The translations under genes and the position numbers were made by a program. The notes under the pieces are model-generated. The model had not been told where the DNA came from and ran no database searches. It saw only the letters and a program-made list of their open reading frames with translations. A DNA stretch of 64,000 nt from Roseovarius aestuariivivens (GTDB lineage: Bacteria > Pseudomonadota > Alphaproteobacteria > Rhodobacterales > Rhodobacteraceae), in contig NZ_SJEY01000001.1 in NCBI RefSeq assembly GCF_004761875.1, positions 434,001-498,000 of the forward strand, read 5' to 3'. Shown here one piece after another: positions 26,938 to 36,191 of this stretch. How positions within the stretch are numbered: position 1 is the stretch's first letter; each line of letters opens with the position of its first letter.

Positions 26938-27660
26938 TTGGATTTTGCAAATGAAGAGCTGAAGCGGATTTCGGACATCGCCAAGGATAGCTGGTACGAA
27001 AAACCGACCGCACTTGCCACGATCCGCTACAGCTTCAAGATCTTTCGTCGGTTCATGAAAGACGATCACAAGATCCTCGAGATGGGGCCCGCCGAAGGCA
27101 CGATGACGGGACAGCTTCTTGAGGCGGGATACGATCTTGAAGCGCTTGAGGGGTCGCCCGAGTTCGCAGAACTTCTGCGTCAGAAATTTCCCGATCTGAA
27201 GGTGCATGTGGCGCTTTTCGAGGATTTTTCCTGCGAGCCGACCTATGACATCATTCTTCTGGGGCATGTGCTGGAGCACGTGGACAATCCGTCGGCCATT
27301 CTGGCGCAGGCGAAGACATGGCTGAAGCCGGGCGGTAAGATCATCTGCTCTGTGCCGAATTGCCGGTCGCTTCACCGTCAGGCGGCGGTGATCATGGGCC
27401 TGATCACCACAGAACAGGACATGTCGGAAAAGGATATCCATCACGGGCATCGGCGGGTCTATGGCCCCGAGACGCTGCGCGCTGATTTTGCCAAGGCCGG
27501 GATGAACGTGGATTATTTCGGGGGCTACTGGATGAAGCCGATCTCTGACAATCAGATCGAAGAACAATGGACCCCCGAGATGCTGGAGGCGTTTATGCTT
27601 TTGGGCGAGCGCTATCCCGATATCGCCGCTGAACTGGTCGTCGTTGCCTCCGACAAGTGA
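26938..27660 (+). CDS. class I SAM-dependent methyltransferase
   Basis: 240 residues beginning with a TTG at 26938; TAGGAGAC 9 nt upstream supports it. SAM motif I ILEMGPAEGTMTGQLLEAG, acidic motif II LEALEG, motif post-II ILLGHVLEHVDNP and motif III LKPGGKIICSVPN are clear (Methyltransf_23-like). It may methylate a sugar or the end of a glycan chain. It is divergent from the ATP-grasp-HAD-GT2 trio and followed by the isomerase and aminotransferase genes. Confidence 0.88.
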   Translation: MDFANEELKRISDIAKDSWYEKPTALATIRYSFKIFRRFMKDDHKILEMGPAEGTMTGQLLEAGYDLEALEGSPEFAELLRQKFPDLKVHVALFEDFSCEPTYDIILLGHVLEHVDNPSAILAQAKTWLKPGGKIICSVPNCRSLHRQAAVIMGLITTEQDMSEKDIHHGHRRVYGPETLRADFAKAGMNVDYFGGYWMKPISDNQIEEQWTPEMLEAFMLLGERYPDIAAELVVVASDK

Positions 27661-27701
27661 CCGAAACCGCTACGGCCTGAGCGCCCAACCGGAGACCTGT
27701 T

Positions 27702-28118
27702 TTGCCTCTTGCAGATTGTAAACAGATCGACCTGCCAAAGATCGAGGACGCGCGGGGCAACCTGACCTTCATCGAGGGCTGCAACCACATTCCCTTTGAC
27801 ATCAAGCGGGTCTATTATCTTTACGACGTGCCGGGCGGATCGGACCGTGGCGCGCATGCGCACAAATCCTTGCATCAATTCATGATCGCCATGTCCGGAA
27901 GCTTCGATCTGGTTCTCAGCGACGGGTTCGAAGAGCGTCGATTTCACCTCAATCGTTCGTATTTCGGGATCTACATCTGCCCGATGATGTGGCGGTATCT
28001 GGATAATTTCTCGTCCGGCGCGGTCTGCATGGTGATGGCCTCGGCGCCCTATACCGAAACCGACTATATCCGCGACCATGATGCGTTCCTGCAAGCGGTC
28101 GGGGCCCCCGGTGCATGA
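27702..28118 (+). CDS. dTDP-sugar 3,4-ketoisomerase (FdtA/WxcM-like cupin)
   Basis: 138 residues, TTG start at 27702 with GGAGA upstream. RmlC-like cupin: DARGNLTFIEGCNHIPFDIKRVYYLYDVP is the family start, GAHAHKSLHQF carries the two histidines of the active site, and DNFSSGAVCMVMAS closes the barrel. FdtA converts dTDP-4-keto-6-deoxyglucose to the 3-keto galacto isomer, feeding a 3-aminotransferase, which is indeed the next gene (4-bp overlap). Confidence 0.87.
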   Translation: MPLADCKQIDLPKIEDARGNLTFIEGCNHIPFDIKRVYYLYDVPGGSDRGAHAHKSLHQFMIAMSGSFDLVLSDGFEERRFHLNRSYFGIYICPMMWRYLDNFSSGAVCMVMASAPYTETDYIRDHDAFLQAVGAPGA

Positions 28119-29212
28119 AGGTTCCCTTTCTCGACCTCAAGGCGGCCTATGACGAGCTTGCCGGCAGGGCCGAGCCGGCACTGCTCGAAAGCCTGAGGTC
28201 GGGCTGGTACATTCTCGGGCCCGAGGTTGAGACGTTCGAGGCGGAGTTTGCCGCCTATTGCGGGGCCGATCACGCAATCGGTGTGGCCAACGGTCTCGAC
28301 GCATTACGGCTGGCGTTGATGGCCGTTGGCGTGACGCCGGGCGACAAGGTTCTGGTGCCGTCCCACACGTTCGTCGCAACGTGGCTGGCCGTGAGCCAGT
28401 GTGGCGCGATCCCGATCCCGGTCGAGCCTGATCCGGGCACATGCAATATCACGCCCGAGGGTATCCGCGCGGCCATGGTCGACGGCGCAAAGGCCGTGAT
28501 ACCCGTGCATCTCTACGGACAGCCCTGCGACATGCCGGGCATCATGTCGGTAGCGCATGATCTTGACCTCAAGGTTGTCGAGGACGCGGCCCAAGCGCAT
28601 GGGGCGATGTGGGATGGGCAGCGTATCGGCGCGCATTCCGCCGCCGCCTGCTGGAGCTTTTATCCCGGCAAAAATCTGGGCGCGCTTGGCGATGCAGGCG
28701 GGATCACGACTTCGGATCCGGATGTTGCGGCGCGTGTGCGCCTCTTGCGCAATTATGGCAGCCGCGAAAAGTATCGCCACGAAGTCGCCGGCGACAACAG
28801 TCGGCTTGATCCGGTGCAGGCTCGGTTTCTTTCGATCAAGCTGTCGGTTCTGGATGACTGGAACGCGCGTCGTGCGCGCATTGCGGCCCGTTACCTGGAC
28901 GCGCTATCGGACTGTGACCTGGTTCTTCCGAACGTTGCAGAAAAGGCCACCCCGGTCTGGCATCTGTTCGTGATCCGTCATGCGGCGCGCGACGCATTTG
29001 CCGAACGATTGGCCGCACGCGGCGTGCAAACGCTTATTCATTATCCAATTGCGCCGCATGCGCAGGCCGCTTACGCCGAGAGCGGTCTTGATGACGCGGC
29101 GCTGCCCATCGCGGCGCGACTGGCGCGCGAGGTTCTCAGCCTGCCGATCGGGCCGCATCTTGCACCCGAGCAGGTGGATGCGGTGATCGACGCGGTCCGC
29201 ACCGAGGCCTGA
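28115..29212 (+). CDS. DegT/DnrJ/EryC1/StrS aminotransferase (FdtB/QdtB-like)
   Basis: 365 residues. PLP-dependent sugar aminotransferase: KVPFLDLKAAYDEL, YILGPEVETFEAEFA, GVANGLDALRLAL, PSHTFVATWLAV, the PLP-ring Asp in VVEDAAQAHGA and the Schiff-base Lys in SFYPGKNLGALGDAGG. Together with the FdtA-like isomerase it should make a dTDP-3-amino-3,6-dideoxyhexose. rmlA/rmlB and an acyltransferase are not in the window, so they must lie elsewhere. ATGA overlap with the isomerase gene. Confidence 0.92.
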   Translation: MKVPFLDLKAAYDELAGRAEPALLESLRSGWYILGPEVETFEAEFAAYCGADHAIGVANGLDALRLALMAVGVTPGDKVLVPSHTFVATWLAVSQCGAIPIPVEPDPGTCNITPEGIRAAMVDGAKAVIPVHLYGQPCDMPGIMSVAHDLDLKVVEDAAQAHGAMWDGQRIGAHSAAACWSFYPGKNLGALGDAGGITTSDPDVAARVRLLRNYGSREKYRHEVAGDNSRLDPVQARFLSIKLSVLDDWNARRARIAARYLDALSDCDLVLPNVAEKATPVWHLFVIRHAARDAFAERLAARGVQTLIHYPIAPHAQAAYAESGLDDAALPIAARLAREVLSLPIGPHLAPEQVDAVIDAVRTEA

Positions 29213-29330
29213 TCTTCCACCGTCGGCGATGGACCGCACGGGCGCTATCTCATTGTACTCCTCTCGGGGCTTGCGTATCTCTTGGCGGGTCTGAGACGCG
29301 CGACGGTTGTGGCGCCGGAAGGAGAGCGGC

Positions 29331-30740
29331 ATGTCAGAAGATCTCAAGGAGCCGGACGCGGAAGAGACGCCGGAAGAGGAAGAGCGGGAGGAGGATGCCT
29401 ACCTGCTTGATCCCAAGGTCGTGGCCCGGATCATTTATGCCGTCGACATCGGCGATCAGGCGATGCTCTTGCAAGAGCTGGAGCCTTATCACGCCGCCGA
29501 CATCGCCGACCTTCTTGAACAGGTCAACGCTTTCGACAGACGTCGCCTGATCGACCTTTTGGGCACGGAATTCGACGGCGACATTCTGTCGGAACTCGAC
29601 GAGTCGATCCGCGAAGACGTGATGGCGAACCTGCATCCCGAGGTTCTTGCCGAGGCGGTGCGCGACCTTGATTCCGACGATGTCGTCGATCTTGTCGAGG
29701 ATTTGGAGGACGAACAGCAGGCCGCGATCCTCGATGTCCTGGAAGACAGCGACCGGATCGCGGTGCAGCAATCGCTGACCTACCCCGAATATTCCGCAGG
29801 CCGTCTGATGCAGCGCGAGGTCGTCATGGCGCCCGAGCACTGGAACGTGGGCGAAGCGATTGATTACCTGCGAAATCAGGACGATCTGCCAGATCAGTTC
29901 TATCACATTGTGCTTGTCGATCCACGCTTGCGTCCGGTCGGCAACGTCACGCTTGGTCGGCTGATGGCGTCGCGGCGCGAGGTCATGCTCAAGTCCCTTG
30001 TCGAAGAGACATTCCACGTCATCCCGGTCACGCAATACGAGGGCGACGTGGCTTATGCCTTTAACCAGTATCACCTGATCTCGGCGCCGGTGGTCGACGC
30101 CGATGAACGCCTTGTGGGCGTGATCACGATCGATGATGCGATGATCGTCCTCGACGAAGAGCACGAGGAGGACATCCTGCGCCTGGCCGGTGTGAGCGAA
30201 GAAGGCAGTCTGAGCGATCGGGTGATCGACACCACCAAGCGGCGCTTTCCGTGGCTGGCGGTCAACCTTGTCACGGCGATCCTCGCCTCGCTCGTCATCG
30301 CGCAATTCGAGGCCGCGATCGCGCAGATCGTTGCGCTGGCTGTGCTGATGCCCATCGTCGCGTCGATGGGCGGCAACGCGGGCACCCAGAGCCTGACCGT
30401 CGCGGTGCGCGCCATCGCCACCAAGGATTTGACCGGCTCTAACGTGTGGCGGTTTATTCGGCGCGAAGTGCTTGTGGGGTTGGTCAACGGCGTCATCTTC
30501 GCGGTGGTGATGGGCATTGTTGGCGTGTTGTGGTTCGGCGGGCCGCAACTGGGTTACGTCATCGGTGCCGCGATGGTCATCAATCTCGTGATGGCGGGGC
30601 TTGCCGGAACGGTCATTCCAGTCGTCCTCGACCGGATCGGCGTGGATCCCGCACTTGCCTCGGGCGCGTTCGTGACGACCGTGACGGATGTGGTGGGCTT
30701 CTTCGCCTTTCTGGGACTTGCCGCAGTGGTGTTGTTGTGA
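29331..30740 (+). CDS. mgtE: MgtE-type magnesium transporter
   Basis: 469 residues from the ATG at 29331 (GGAAGGAGAGCGGC before it). An acidic N-domain with MgtE_N repeats (QELEPYHAADIADLLEQ, LHPEVLAEAVRDL), two CBS domains (VMAPEHWNVGEAIDYL onward; FHVIPVTQYEGDVAYAFNQYHLISAPVVD) that sense Mg, a plug helix, and five membrane helices with PIVASMGGNAGTQ, the conserved pore loop. Imports Mg2+ (also Co2+). The stop codon overlaps the GTG of the next gene. Confidence 0.95.
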   Translation: MSEDLKEPDAEETPEEEEREEDAYLLDPKVVARIIYAVDIGDQAMLLQELEPYHAADIADLLEQVNAFDRRRLIDLLGTEFDGDILSELDESIREDVMANLHPEVLAEAVRDLDSDDVVDLVEDLEDEQQAAILDVLEDSDRIAVQQSLTYPEYSAGRLMQREVVMAPEHWNVGEAIDYLRNQDDLPDQFYHIVLVDPRLRPVGNVTLGRLMASRREVMLKSLVEETFHVIPVTQYEGDVAYAFNQYHLISAPVVDADERLVGVITIDDAMIVLDEEHEEDILRLAGVSEEGSLSDRVIDTTKRRFPWLAVNLVTAILASLVIAQFEAAIAQIVALAVLMPIVASMGGNAGTQSLTVAVRAIATKDLTGSNVWRFIRREVLVGLVNGVIFAVVMGIVGVLWFGGPQLGYVIGAAMVINLVMAGLAGTVIPVVLDRIGVDPALASGAFVTTVTDVVGFFAFLGLAAVVLL

Positions 30741-31294
30741 CCGATCTGGCAGCCGTCAAGGCCGAGGCGCGCAAGGCGGCTTTTGCCCGGCGCAAGCTGG
30801 CGCACGAGGCGGCGATCGGGGCGTCCTCCTCTCTCCTGTCGGAATGCCTTGCGGGGTATCGCGGCGTGCCGCTGGCGGGATATATGCCCATCCGAACCGA
30901 GATTGATCCCCTGCCGGCCATGGAAGAGGCCGCCGCGCATGGCCCCGTGGGCGTGCCGGTGATCCAGGCAGCGGGTCAGCCCTTGAAGTTTTCCCGGTGG
31001 GAACCCGGGATCGCGCTGAAAGACGGCCCGTTCGGGGCGCAGATTCCGGCGGTCGATGATTACTTCGAACCCGAGATCCTGATCGTGCCCTTGGTGGCGT
31101 TCGATAGAAAAGGCGGGCGCCTCGGGTATGGCGGCGGTTTCTATGACCGGACGCTCGAAAGGCTGCGGGCGAAGCGCGCCACATTGGCCATTGGGTTTGC
31201 CTACAGTGCCCAAGAGGCAGAGAACTTGCCTCTCGAACCGACCGATCAGCCGCTCGACCTGCTAGTGACCGAAGCGGAGGTGATCTCGTTTTAG
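30737..31294 (+). CDS. 5-formyltetrahydrofolate cyclo-ligase
   Basis: 185 residues, GTG start at 30737 overlapping the mgtE stop (GTGA), implying coupling. Converts 5-formyl-THF to 5,10-methenyl-THF with ATP. Signature features: KAEARKAAFARRKLA basic start, GYMPIRTEIDP, and the ATP/Mg site LIVPLVAFDRKGGRLGYGGGFYDRTL. Full length for the family. Confidence 0.93.
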   Translation: MTDLAAVKAEARKAAFARRKLAHEAAIGASSSLLSECLAGYRGVPLAGYMPIRTEIDPLPAMEEAAAHGPVGVPVIQAAGQPLKFSRWEPGIALKDGPFGAQIPAVDDYFEPEILIVPLVAFDRKGGRLGYGGGFYDRTLERLRAKRATLAIGFAYSAQEAENLPLEPTDQPLDLLVTEAEVISF

Positions 31295-31428
31295 CTCCTC
31301 GACGCGGCCTCGACCGGCGCGTGTTCGACCAATCAGACGGGATGACTTGTGTCACGCGTGATGGAACGAATTCGGTGTTCGCCTGTTCACGTCACTCAAC
31401 GCTCTACGAGGGGATAAAACAGTACGCC

Positions 31429-31806
31429 ATGAAAAAATCCGTCACGACCTTTATCATTCCGCTTGTCTTTTTGACAATTCCAGCCTTTGCCGCAGAAGAA
31501 GCACCGGCCCCCTGCAACGCACAATTCCAGTTGATTTCGGAAGAATGGGCCGAGAAAAAGAAAGACCTTATCGAGACCGGCGAGGTTTCCGTTTCTACCG
31601 ACGAGGGTGAGGCAGAGGTCGTAGCCAAGGACGCAAAGCCGACGGAGAACTGGTTCGGAAAACCGCCAAACGTGGAAACTGTGGATGGCTACCTGGACGA
31701 GGCAGAGCGTGCGATGCAAGCGGGCGACACCGAAGCCTGCATGGCGCAATTGAAAGACGCTCAGGCTGCGATCAATCCCGATGGAACAACGGCCTCCGGA
31801 AATTGA
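31429..31806 (+). CDS. exported protein of unknown function
   Basis: 125 residues from the ATG at 31429. MKKSVTTFIIPLVFLTIPAFA is a Sec signal peptide. The mature part is acidic and mostly helical, with two cysteines (one near the N-terminus in APCNAQFQ, one in DTEACMAQL) that may pair. It resembles helical periplasmic proteins with a weak tetratricopeptide-like C-terminus (VDGYLDEAERAMQAGD), but I cannot name a family. The following 216 bp to the next gene are AT-richer and hold no identifiable element. Confidence 0.75.
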   Translation: MKKSVTTFIIPLVFLTIPAFAAEEAPAPCNAQFQLISEEWAEKKKDLIETGEVSVSTDEGEAEVVAKDAKPTENWFGKPPNVETVDGYLDEAERAMQAGDTEACMAQLKDAQAAINPDGTTASGN

Positions 31807-32022
31807 CCGGAGTACGACGCTCGTTCTTCACATCTTATGTTCCGTTGTCATTGCAAATGAGACACGAGGCAAACTTCGCGAAGGTTGTGCATGTTCAGGC
31901 CTAAATCAGAAATTTGCGGAAAAGCTTGACCAAAACGATTTATGGAGTTGCGCAAAACGGAGGGTTTCTATGTGTTACCATGTGGGTTGCCCTCCGTGCC
32001 CTGCGGCCCTAACACCTAGCGC

Positions 32023-32844
32023 ATGAGACTTTTATTCCTTGGCGATGTGATGGGTCGCGCCGGACGGCGTGCTGTGGCGGAAACTTTGCCGAAATTACGC
32101 ACAGCGTGGAAGCTCGATTTTGTCGTTGTAAACGGTGAAAACGCGTCGGGTGGAATGGGGCTGACGGGCGCGCATGCCAAGCTGCTGCTGGAGGCAGGTG
32201 CCGATTGCGTAACACTCGGCGATCATGCCTTCGATCAGAAGGACATGCTGCAATTCATCGAGACCGAGCCACGCGTTATCCGGCCAATCAACTTTGCCAA
32301 GGGCGCACCGGGCCGGGGTTGCCGCGTGTTTCAAGACGGTCGAGGCCGAAAGGTGCTTGTCGCGCAAGTTTTGGGGCAGGTGTTCATGAAGCGGGCGTTC
32401 GACGATCCGTTCTCGGCCGTTGATCCCGTGCTGCGCAGCCACCCGCGTGGCGGCGCGGTGCAAGCCGCACTGATCGATATGCATTGCGAAGCGACAAGCG
32501 AGAAGATGGCCATGGGTCATTTCTGCGACGGGCGCGCAAGCGTGGTGGTGGGTACACACACTCATGTGCCGACCGGAGATGCGCAAATCCTGCCCGGGGG
32601 CACGGCTTACCAGACTGATGCCGGCATGTGCGGCGATTACCTAAGCGTGATCGGTATGGACAAGGCCGAGCCGATGCGGCGGTTCGTAACCGGTATGGGC
32701 AAAGAGCGCTTCACCCCGGCCATGGGCGACGTCACATTGTCGGGGCTTTATGTGGAAACCGACGACGCCACAGGCAAGGCGGTTCGGACCGAGATGGTGC
32801 GACATGGCGGGCGATTGCCAGAGGCTGGGCCCGCCATTGGGTGA
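32023..32844 (+). CDS. YmdB-like metallophosphoesterase (TIGR00282 family)
   Basis: 273 residues. Binuclear-metal phosphodiesterase; Bacillus YmdB hydrolyses 2',3'-cyclic nucleotides. Motifs: MRLLFLGDVMGRAGRRAV (metal Asp), VVVNGENASGGMGL, VTLGDHAFDQKDM, VGTHTHVPTGDAQILPGGTAYQTDAGMCGD (metal His residues). Complete. The end overlaps the N-terminus of the DMT transporter gene. Confidence 0.92.
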   Translation: MRLLFLGDVMGRAGRRAVAETLPKLRTAWKLDFVVVNGENASGGMGLTGAHAKLLLEAGADCVTLGDHAFDQKDMLQFIETEPRVIRPINFAKGAPGRGCRVFQDGRGRKVLVAQVLGQVFMKRAFDDPFSAVDPVLRSHPRGGAVQAALIDMHCEATSEKMAMGHFCDGRASVVVGTHTHVPTGDAQILPGGTAYQTDAGMCGDYLSVIGMDKAEPMRRFVTGMGKERFTPAMGDVTLSGLYVETDDATGKAVRTEMVRHGGRLPEAGPAIG

Positions 32845-33784
32845 CCGCCTCTTCCTGAGCGTTGTCCTTATCGCCATGGGCGCAGGCTGGGGCCTGTGTA
32901 TCCCGTTGGCGAAGGTTGCGGTCAGCACAGGCTATGGTCCGCTCGGCCTGATTTTCTGGCAGGTGGCCATCGTGGCGGGGCTCATGCTTGGCTTCAATGC
33001 ACTGCGCGGGCGTAGGTTTCCGTCCTTGCGGCGCGCCTGGGGATTGTTGATCGCCGTGGCGATGCTTGGCGCGGTATTGCCTGATGTGGCCTACTATACG
33101 GCGGCGCAGCACTTGCCGGGCGGCGTTTTGTCGATCGTCATTTCAAGTGTTCCGATCTTCGCCTTTCCTCTGGCGCTTTTACTGGGAAACGACAGATTTC
33201 GCGCGATCCGCCTGCTAGGGCTGTTGTTTGGCTTTGGGGGCATCCTGCTGCTGCTCGGTCCGCAGGCGGGGCTGCCGCAAGGCGTTGCGCTGCTTTTCGT
33301 ACCGGTCGCCCTGATTGCCCCGTTCTGTTACGCGAGCGAGGTCAATGTCGTGGCCCGCTTCGGCACCTATGGGCTTGATCCAATACAGGTGCTGGCGGCT
33401 GCCTCGGTTCTGGCGATGGCGGTGACGCTGCCGCTGGCGCTGGTTTCGGGACAGTGGATCAACCCCCTCCCGCCCTACGGCATCGCCGATCTGGCGCTCG
33501 TCGCGAATTCCACCGTTCATGCCGCGGTCTACGCGACCTATGTCTGGCTAACCGGGCGGGCCGGGTCGGTCTTTACCGCGCAGGTTTCCTATCTTGTGAC
33601 GGGGTTTGGTGTGCTGTGGTCCATGGCGCTGCTGCAGGAAAGCTATTCCAGCACGCTTTGGGCCTCTCTGGCGCTCATGGTGGCGGGGATATTCCTTGTT
33701 CAGCCTAAGCCAGCCATCCCCCTTGCCCCGACCACCGCCATGAAGGATGATGCGTCAGACGGCACCGGACACAGGCAGAGCTAA
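32804..33784 (+). CDS. DMT-superfamily (EamA) transporter
   Basis: 326 residues from the ATG at 32804; a TTG at 32837, overlapping the previous stop, would give 315 residues and is equally possible since neither has a strong RBS. About ten hydrophobic helices in two EamA repeats (LFLSVVLIAMGAGWGLCIPLAK starts the first; AVYATYVWLTGRAGSVFTAQ lies in the second). Probable exporter of amino acids or other small metabolites; the substrate cannot be predicted. Its TAA overlaps the ATG of the following SLC13 gene by one base. Confidence 0.85.
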   Translation: MAGDCQRLGPPLGDRLFLSVVLIAMGAGWGLCIPLAKVAVSTGYGPLGLIFWQVAIVAGLMLGFNALRGRRFPSLRRAWGLLIAVAMLGAVLPDVAYYTAAQHLPGGVLSIVISSVPIFAFPLALLLGNDRFRAIRLLGLLFGFGGILLLLGPQAGLPQGVALLFVPVALIAPFCYASEVNVVARFGTYGLDPIQVLAAASVLAMAVTLPLALVSGQWINPLPPYGIADLALVANSTVHAAVYATYVWLTGRAGSVFTAQVSYLVTGFGVLWSMALLQESYSSTLWASLALMVAGIFLVQPKPAIPLAPTTAMKDDASDGTGHRQS

Positions 33785-35562
33785 TGCAATTGATAGAGCT
33801 TTCGCAGACGGGCGAGGCGGTGCTTGCTTTGGTCGTCGTTGCGGCGATGTTCGCGCTCTTTGTCAAAGAAATCTATCCGACCGAGGTCGTGGCGATCGCC
33901 GGTGCGGCGCTCTTGCTTGCGCTTGGCATTCTGCCCTACGACGCGGCGTTAAGCGTGTTATCCAACCCCGCCCCCTGGACGATCGCGGCGATGTTCATCG
34001 TCATGGGCGCGTTGGTGCGCACAGGCGCTCTAGATGCCTTTACAACCATGGCGGATCAGCAGGCCAAGACGCGGCCCCGGCTGGCAATCGCCATGCTGCT
34101 CTGCTTTGTGGTCGTGGCTTCGGCCTTTATGAACAATACGCCGGTGGTCGTGGTCATGATCCCCATCTTCGTGCAGCTGTCGCGCACCTTCGATGTGCCG
34201 GCCTCGAAATTGCTGATGCCGCTCAGCTATGCTGCGATCCTGGGTGGAACGCTTACCCTGATCGGCACGTCGACCAACCTGCTGGTCGACGGTGTGGCGC
34301 GTGCGCAAGGGCTTGAGCCGTTCACGATTTTCGAGGTCACACCGCTGGCGCTGTGCCTGATCGCGTGGGGCGCCATCTACTTCTATTTCATCGGGCAGCG
34401 GCTTTTGCCCGAGCGCGAAAGCATGGCGGACATGCTGTCGGACCGCTCGAAGATGAAATTCTTCACCGAGGCGGTGATCCCGCCCGACAGCAACCTCATT
34501 GGGCGCGAAGTCACCGGGGTTCAGCTCTTCAAGCGCGAGGGCGTACGGCTTATCGACGTCATTCGCGGCGATGTCTCGCTCAGGCGCAATCTCAAGGGGG
34601 TGGAGCTTCAGGTCGGGGACCGGGTGGTTCTGCGCACACAGATGACCGAGCTTCTGAGCCTGCAGACCAACAAGAGCCTCAAACGGGTGGATCAGGTCTC
34701 GGCGGTGGAAACGACGACGGTCGAGGTTCTGATCACGCCAGGCTGCAAGATGGTCGGACGCTCGCTCGGGGCGCTTCGTCTGCGGCGGCGCTTCGGGGTC
34801 TATCCGCTGGCGGTGCATCGCCGAAACCAGAATATCGGCCGGCAGCTTGATGAACTCATCGTTCGGGTGGGCGACACCCTTTTGCTTGAAGGCGCGCCGG
34901 AGGACATCAAGCGGCTGGCCAGCGAAATGGATCTCGTCGATGTCTCTCATCCTTCGGCGCGGGCGTTCCGGCGCGGGCACGCGCCGCTGGCGCTGACGGC
35001 ACTGGCGGGGATCGTCATTCTCGCCGCGTTCGGCGTCGCGCCAATCCTTGCGCTGTCGGTGATTGCCGTTGCTGTCGTTCTGCTTGCGCGCTGCATCGAC
35101 GCGGACGAGGCATTTTCCTTTGTCGAGGGACGCTTGTTGGCGCTCATTTTCGCGATGCTCGCAATTGGCGCCGCGCTCGAGGCATCCGGCGCCGTGCGAT
35201 TGATTGTGCAAGCTCTGGCGCCGTTTCTGTCGAGCCTCCCTCCGGTCATGATCGTCTGGGCGATCTACCTGATCACTTCAATCCTAACGGAATTGATTAG
35301 CAACAACGCCGTGGCGGTCGTCGTCACACCCATCGCGATCGGTTTGGCCGAGGCCATGGGGATCGATGCAAGGCCTCTTGTCGTGGCGGTTATGGTGGCC
35401 GCCTCGGCCAGTTTCGCGACGCCGATCGGCTATCAGACGAATACACTGGTTTATGGCCCGGGCGGTTACCGCTTCACGGATTTTCTCAAGGTGGGCATTC
35501 CGCTCAATCTGAGTATCGGCCTTTTGGCCAGTGCGATCATTCCGCTGATCTGGCCGCTTTAG
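33784..35562 (+). CDS. SLC13-family (DASS) permease with two RCK_C domains
   Basis: 592 residues. Membrane halves at about 1-205 and 395-592 flank a cytosolic section with two RCK/TrkA-C domains (FFTEAVIPPDSNLIGREVTGVQLFKREG and VEVLITPGCKMVGRSLGALRLRRRFG). The conserved transporter motifs MNNTPVVVVMIP and SNNAVAVVVTPIAIGLAEA, followed by TPIGYQTNTLVYGPGGY, are the two SNT-like sodium/substrate loops of the DASS family. Substrates could be dicarboxylates or sulfate; nearby sulfur genes make sulfate worth considering. A paralogue of similar length is encoded at 36627-38408. Confidence 0.9.
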   Translation: MQLIELSQTGEAVLALVVVAAMFALFVKEIYPTEVVAIAGAALLLALGILPYDAALSVLSNPAPWTIAAMFIVMGALVRTGALDAFTTMADQQAKTRPRLAIAMLLCFVVVASAFMNNTPVVVVMIPIFVQLSRTFDVPASKLLMPLSYAAILGGTLTLIGTSTNLLVDGVARAQGLEPFTIFEVTPLALCLIAWGAIYFYFIGQRLLPERESMADMLSDRSKMKFFTEAVIPPDSNLIGREVTGVQLFKREGVRLIDVIRGDVSLRRNLKGVELQVGDRVVLRTQMTELLSLQTNKSLKRVDQVSAVETTTVEVLITPGCKMVGRSLGALRLRRRFGVYPLAVHRRNQNIGRQLDELIVRVGDTLLLEGAPEDIKRLASEMDLVDVSHPSARAFRRGHAPLALTALAGIVILAAFGVAPILALSVIAVAVVLLARCIDADEAFSFVEGRLLALIFAMLAIGAALEASGAVRLIVQALAPFLSSLPPVMIVWAIYLITSILTELISNNAVAVVVTPIAIGLAEAMGIDARPLVVAVMVAASASFATPIGYQTNTLVYGPGGYRFTDFLKVGIPLNLSIGLLASAIIPLIWPL

Positions 35563-35662
35563 CGCCGCGCGAAAAGCCGCCGGTCCGAAATACGCGGTCT
35601 TGCGTAAAACGGCGCATTGGCGGAAAGACGAAACGGAGCAAAAGGCATGCAGGGCCGTAAAC

Positions 35663-36148
35663 ATGCGCAGGATTTTTGGATTATTCTTCGTTGCCGTGCT
35701 TTTGGCGGGATGCGGAAGCCGGACGCCGGAACCGCAGGTCGCGCCGGATGTGCCGCTTTATCCCAATGAGACCCCGCATCTCAGGGCGCTCGTCAATCAA
35801 TACGCCGATTTCTACGAAGTGCCGCGGCCTTTGGTGCACAAGGTCATTCAACGCGAGAGCGACTACCGCCCGGCTGCGCGCAACGGACCTTATTACGGGA
35901 TGATGCAGATCCTTCCTGCCACGGCGCGCGGCATGGGCTTTGCCGGGCGTCCATCTGATCTTTTGGACGCGGAAACCAATCTGAGGTACGCGGTCAAATA
36001 CCTGCGGGGCGCATGGCTTGTCTCGGACGGCAATATGGACCGGGCCGTGCAATGGTACGCGCGCGGATACTACTACGAGGCGCGCGACCGTTGTCTGCTT
36101 GTCGAAACGGGGCTGCGTGAACGTGAAATCGCCCGCCACTGCAGGTGA
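35663..36148 (+). CDS. lytic transglycosylase lipoprotein
   Basis: 161 residues from the ATG at 35663. Lipoprotein signal with lipobox LLAGCGS, so anchored to a membrane by acylated Cys. SLT domain: VPRPLVHKVIQRESDYRPAARNG contains the catalytic Glu, YYGMMQILPATARGMGF is the second motif, and NLRYAVKYLRGAWLVSDGNMDRAVQWYARGY the third. Cleaves peptidoglycan with formation of 1,6-anhydro-MurNAc. A palindrome (ATCGCCCG/CGGGCGAT, 36127-36155) covers its stop codon and may act as a terminator. Confidence 0.92.
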   Translation: MRRIFGLFFVAVLLAGCGSRTPEPQVAPDVPLYPNETPHLRALVNQYADFYEVPRPLVHKVIQRESDYRPAARNGPYYGMMQILPATARGMGFAGRPSDLLDAETNLRYAVKYLRGAWLVSDGNMDRAVQWYARGYYYEARDRCLLVETGLREREIARHCR

Positions 36149-36191
36149 CGGGCGATCTCGCATCAACCTAACGCAAGGTTCGGTTTCACGA

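Noticed and set aside
24021..29330. tRNA-Leu as attachment site of a genomic island carrying the glycan genes
   Set aside because: No copy of the tRNA 3' end appears at the far side (29213-29330), no integrase is present, and base composition of the cassette matches its surroundings.
31807..32022. Regulatory RNA in the AT-richer gap before the YmdB-like gene
   Set aside because: No stable hairpin with a T-run or known aptamer core could be found.
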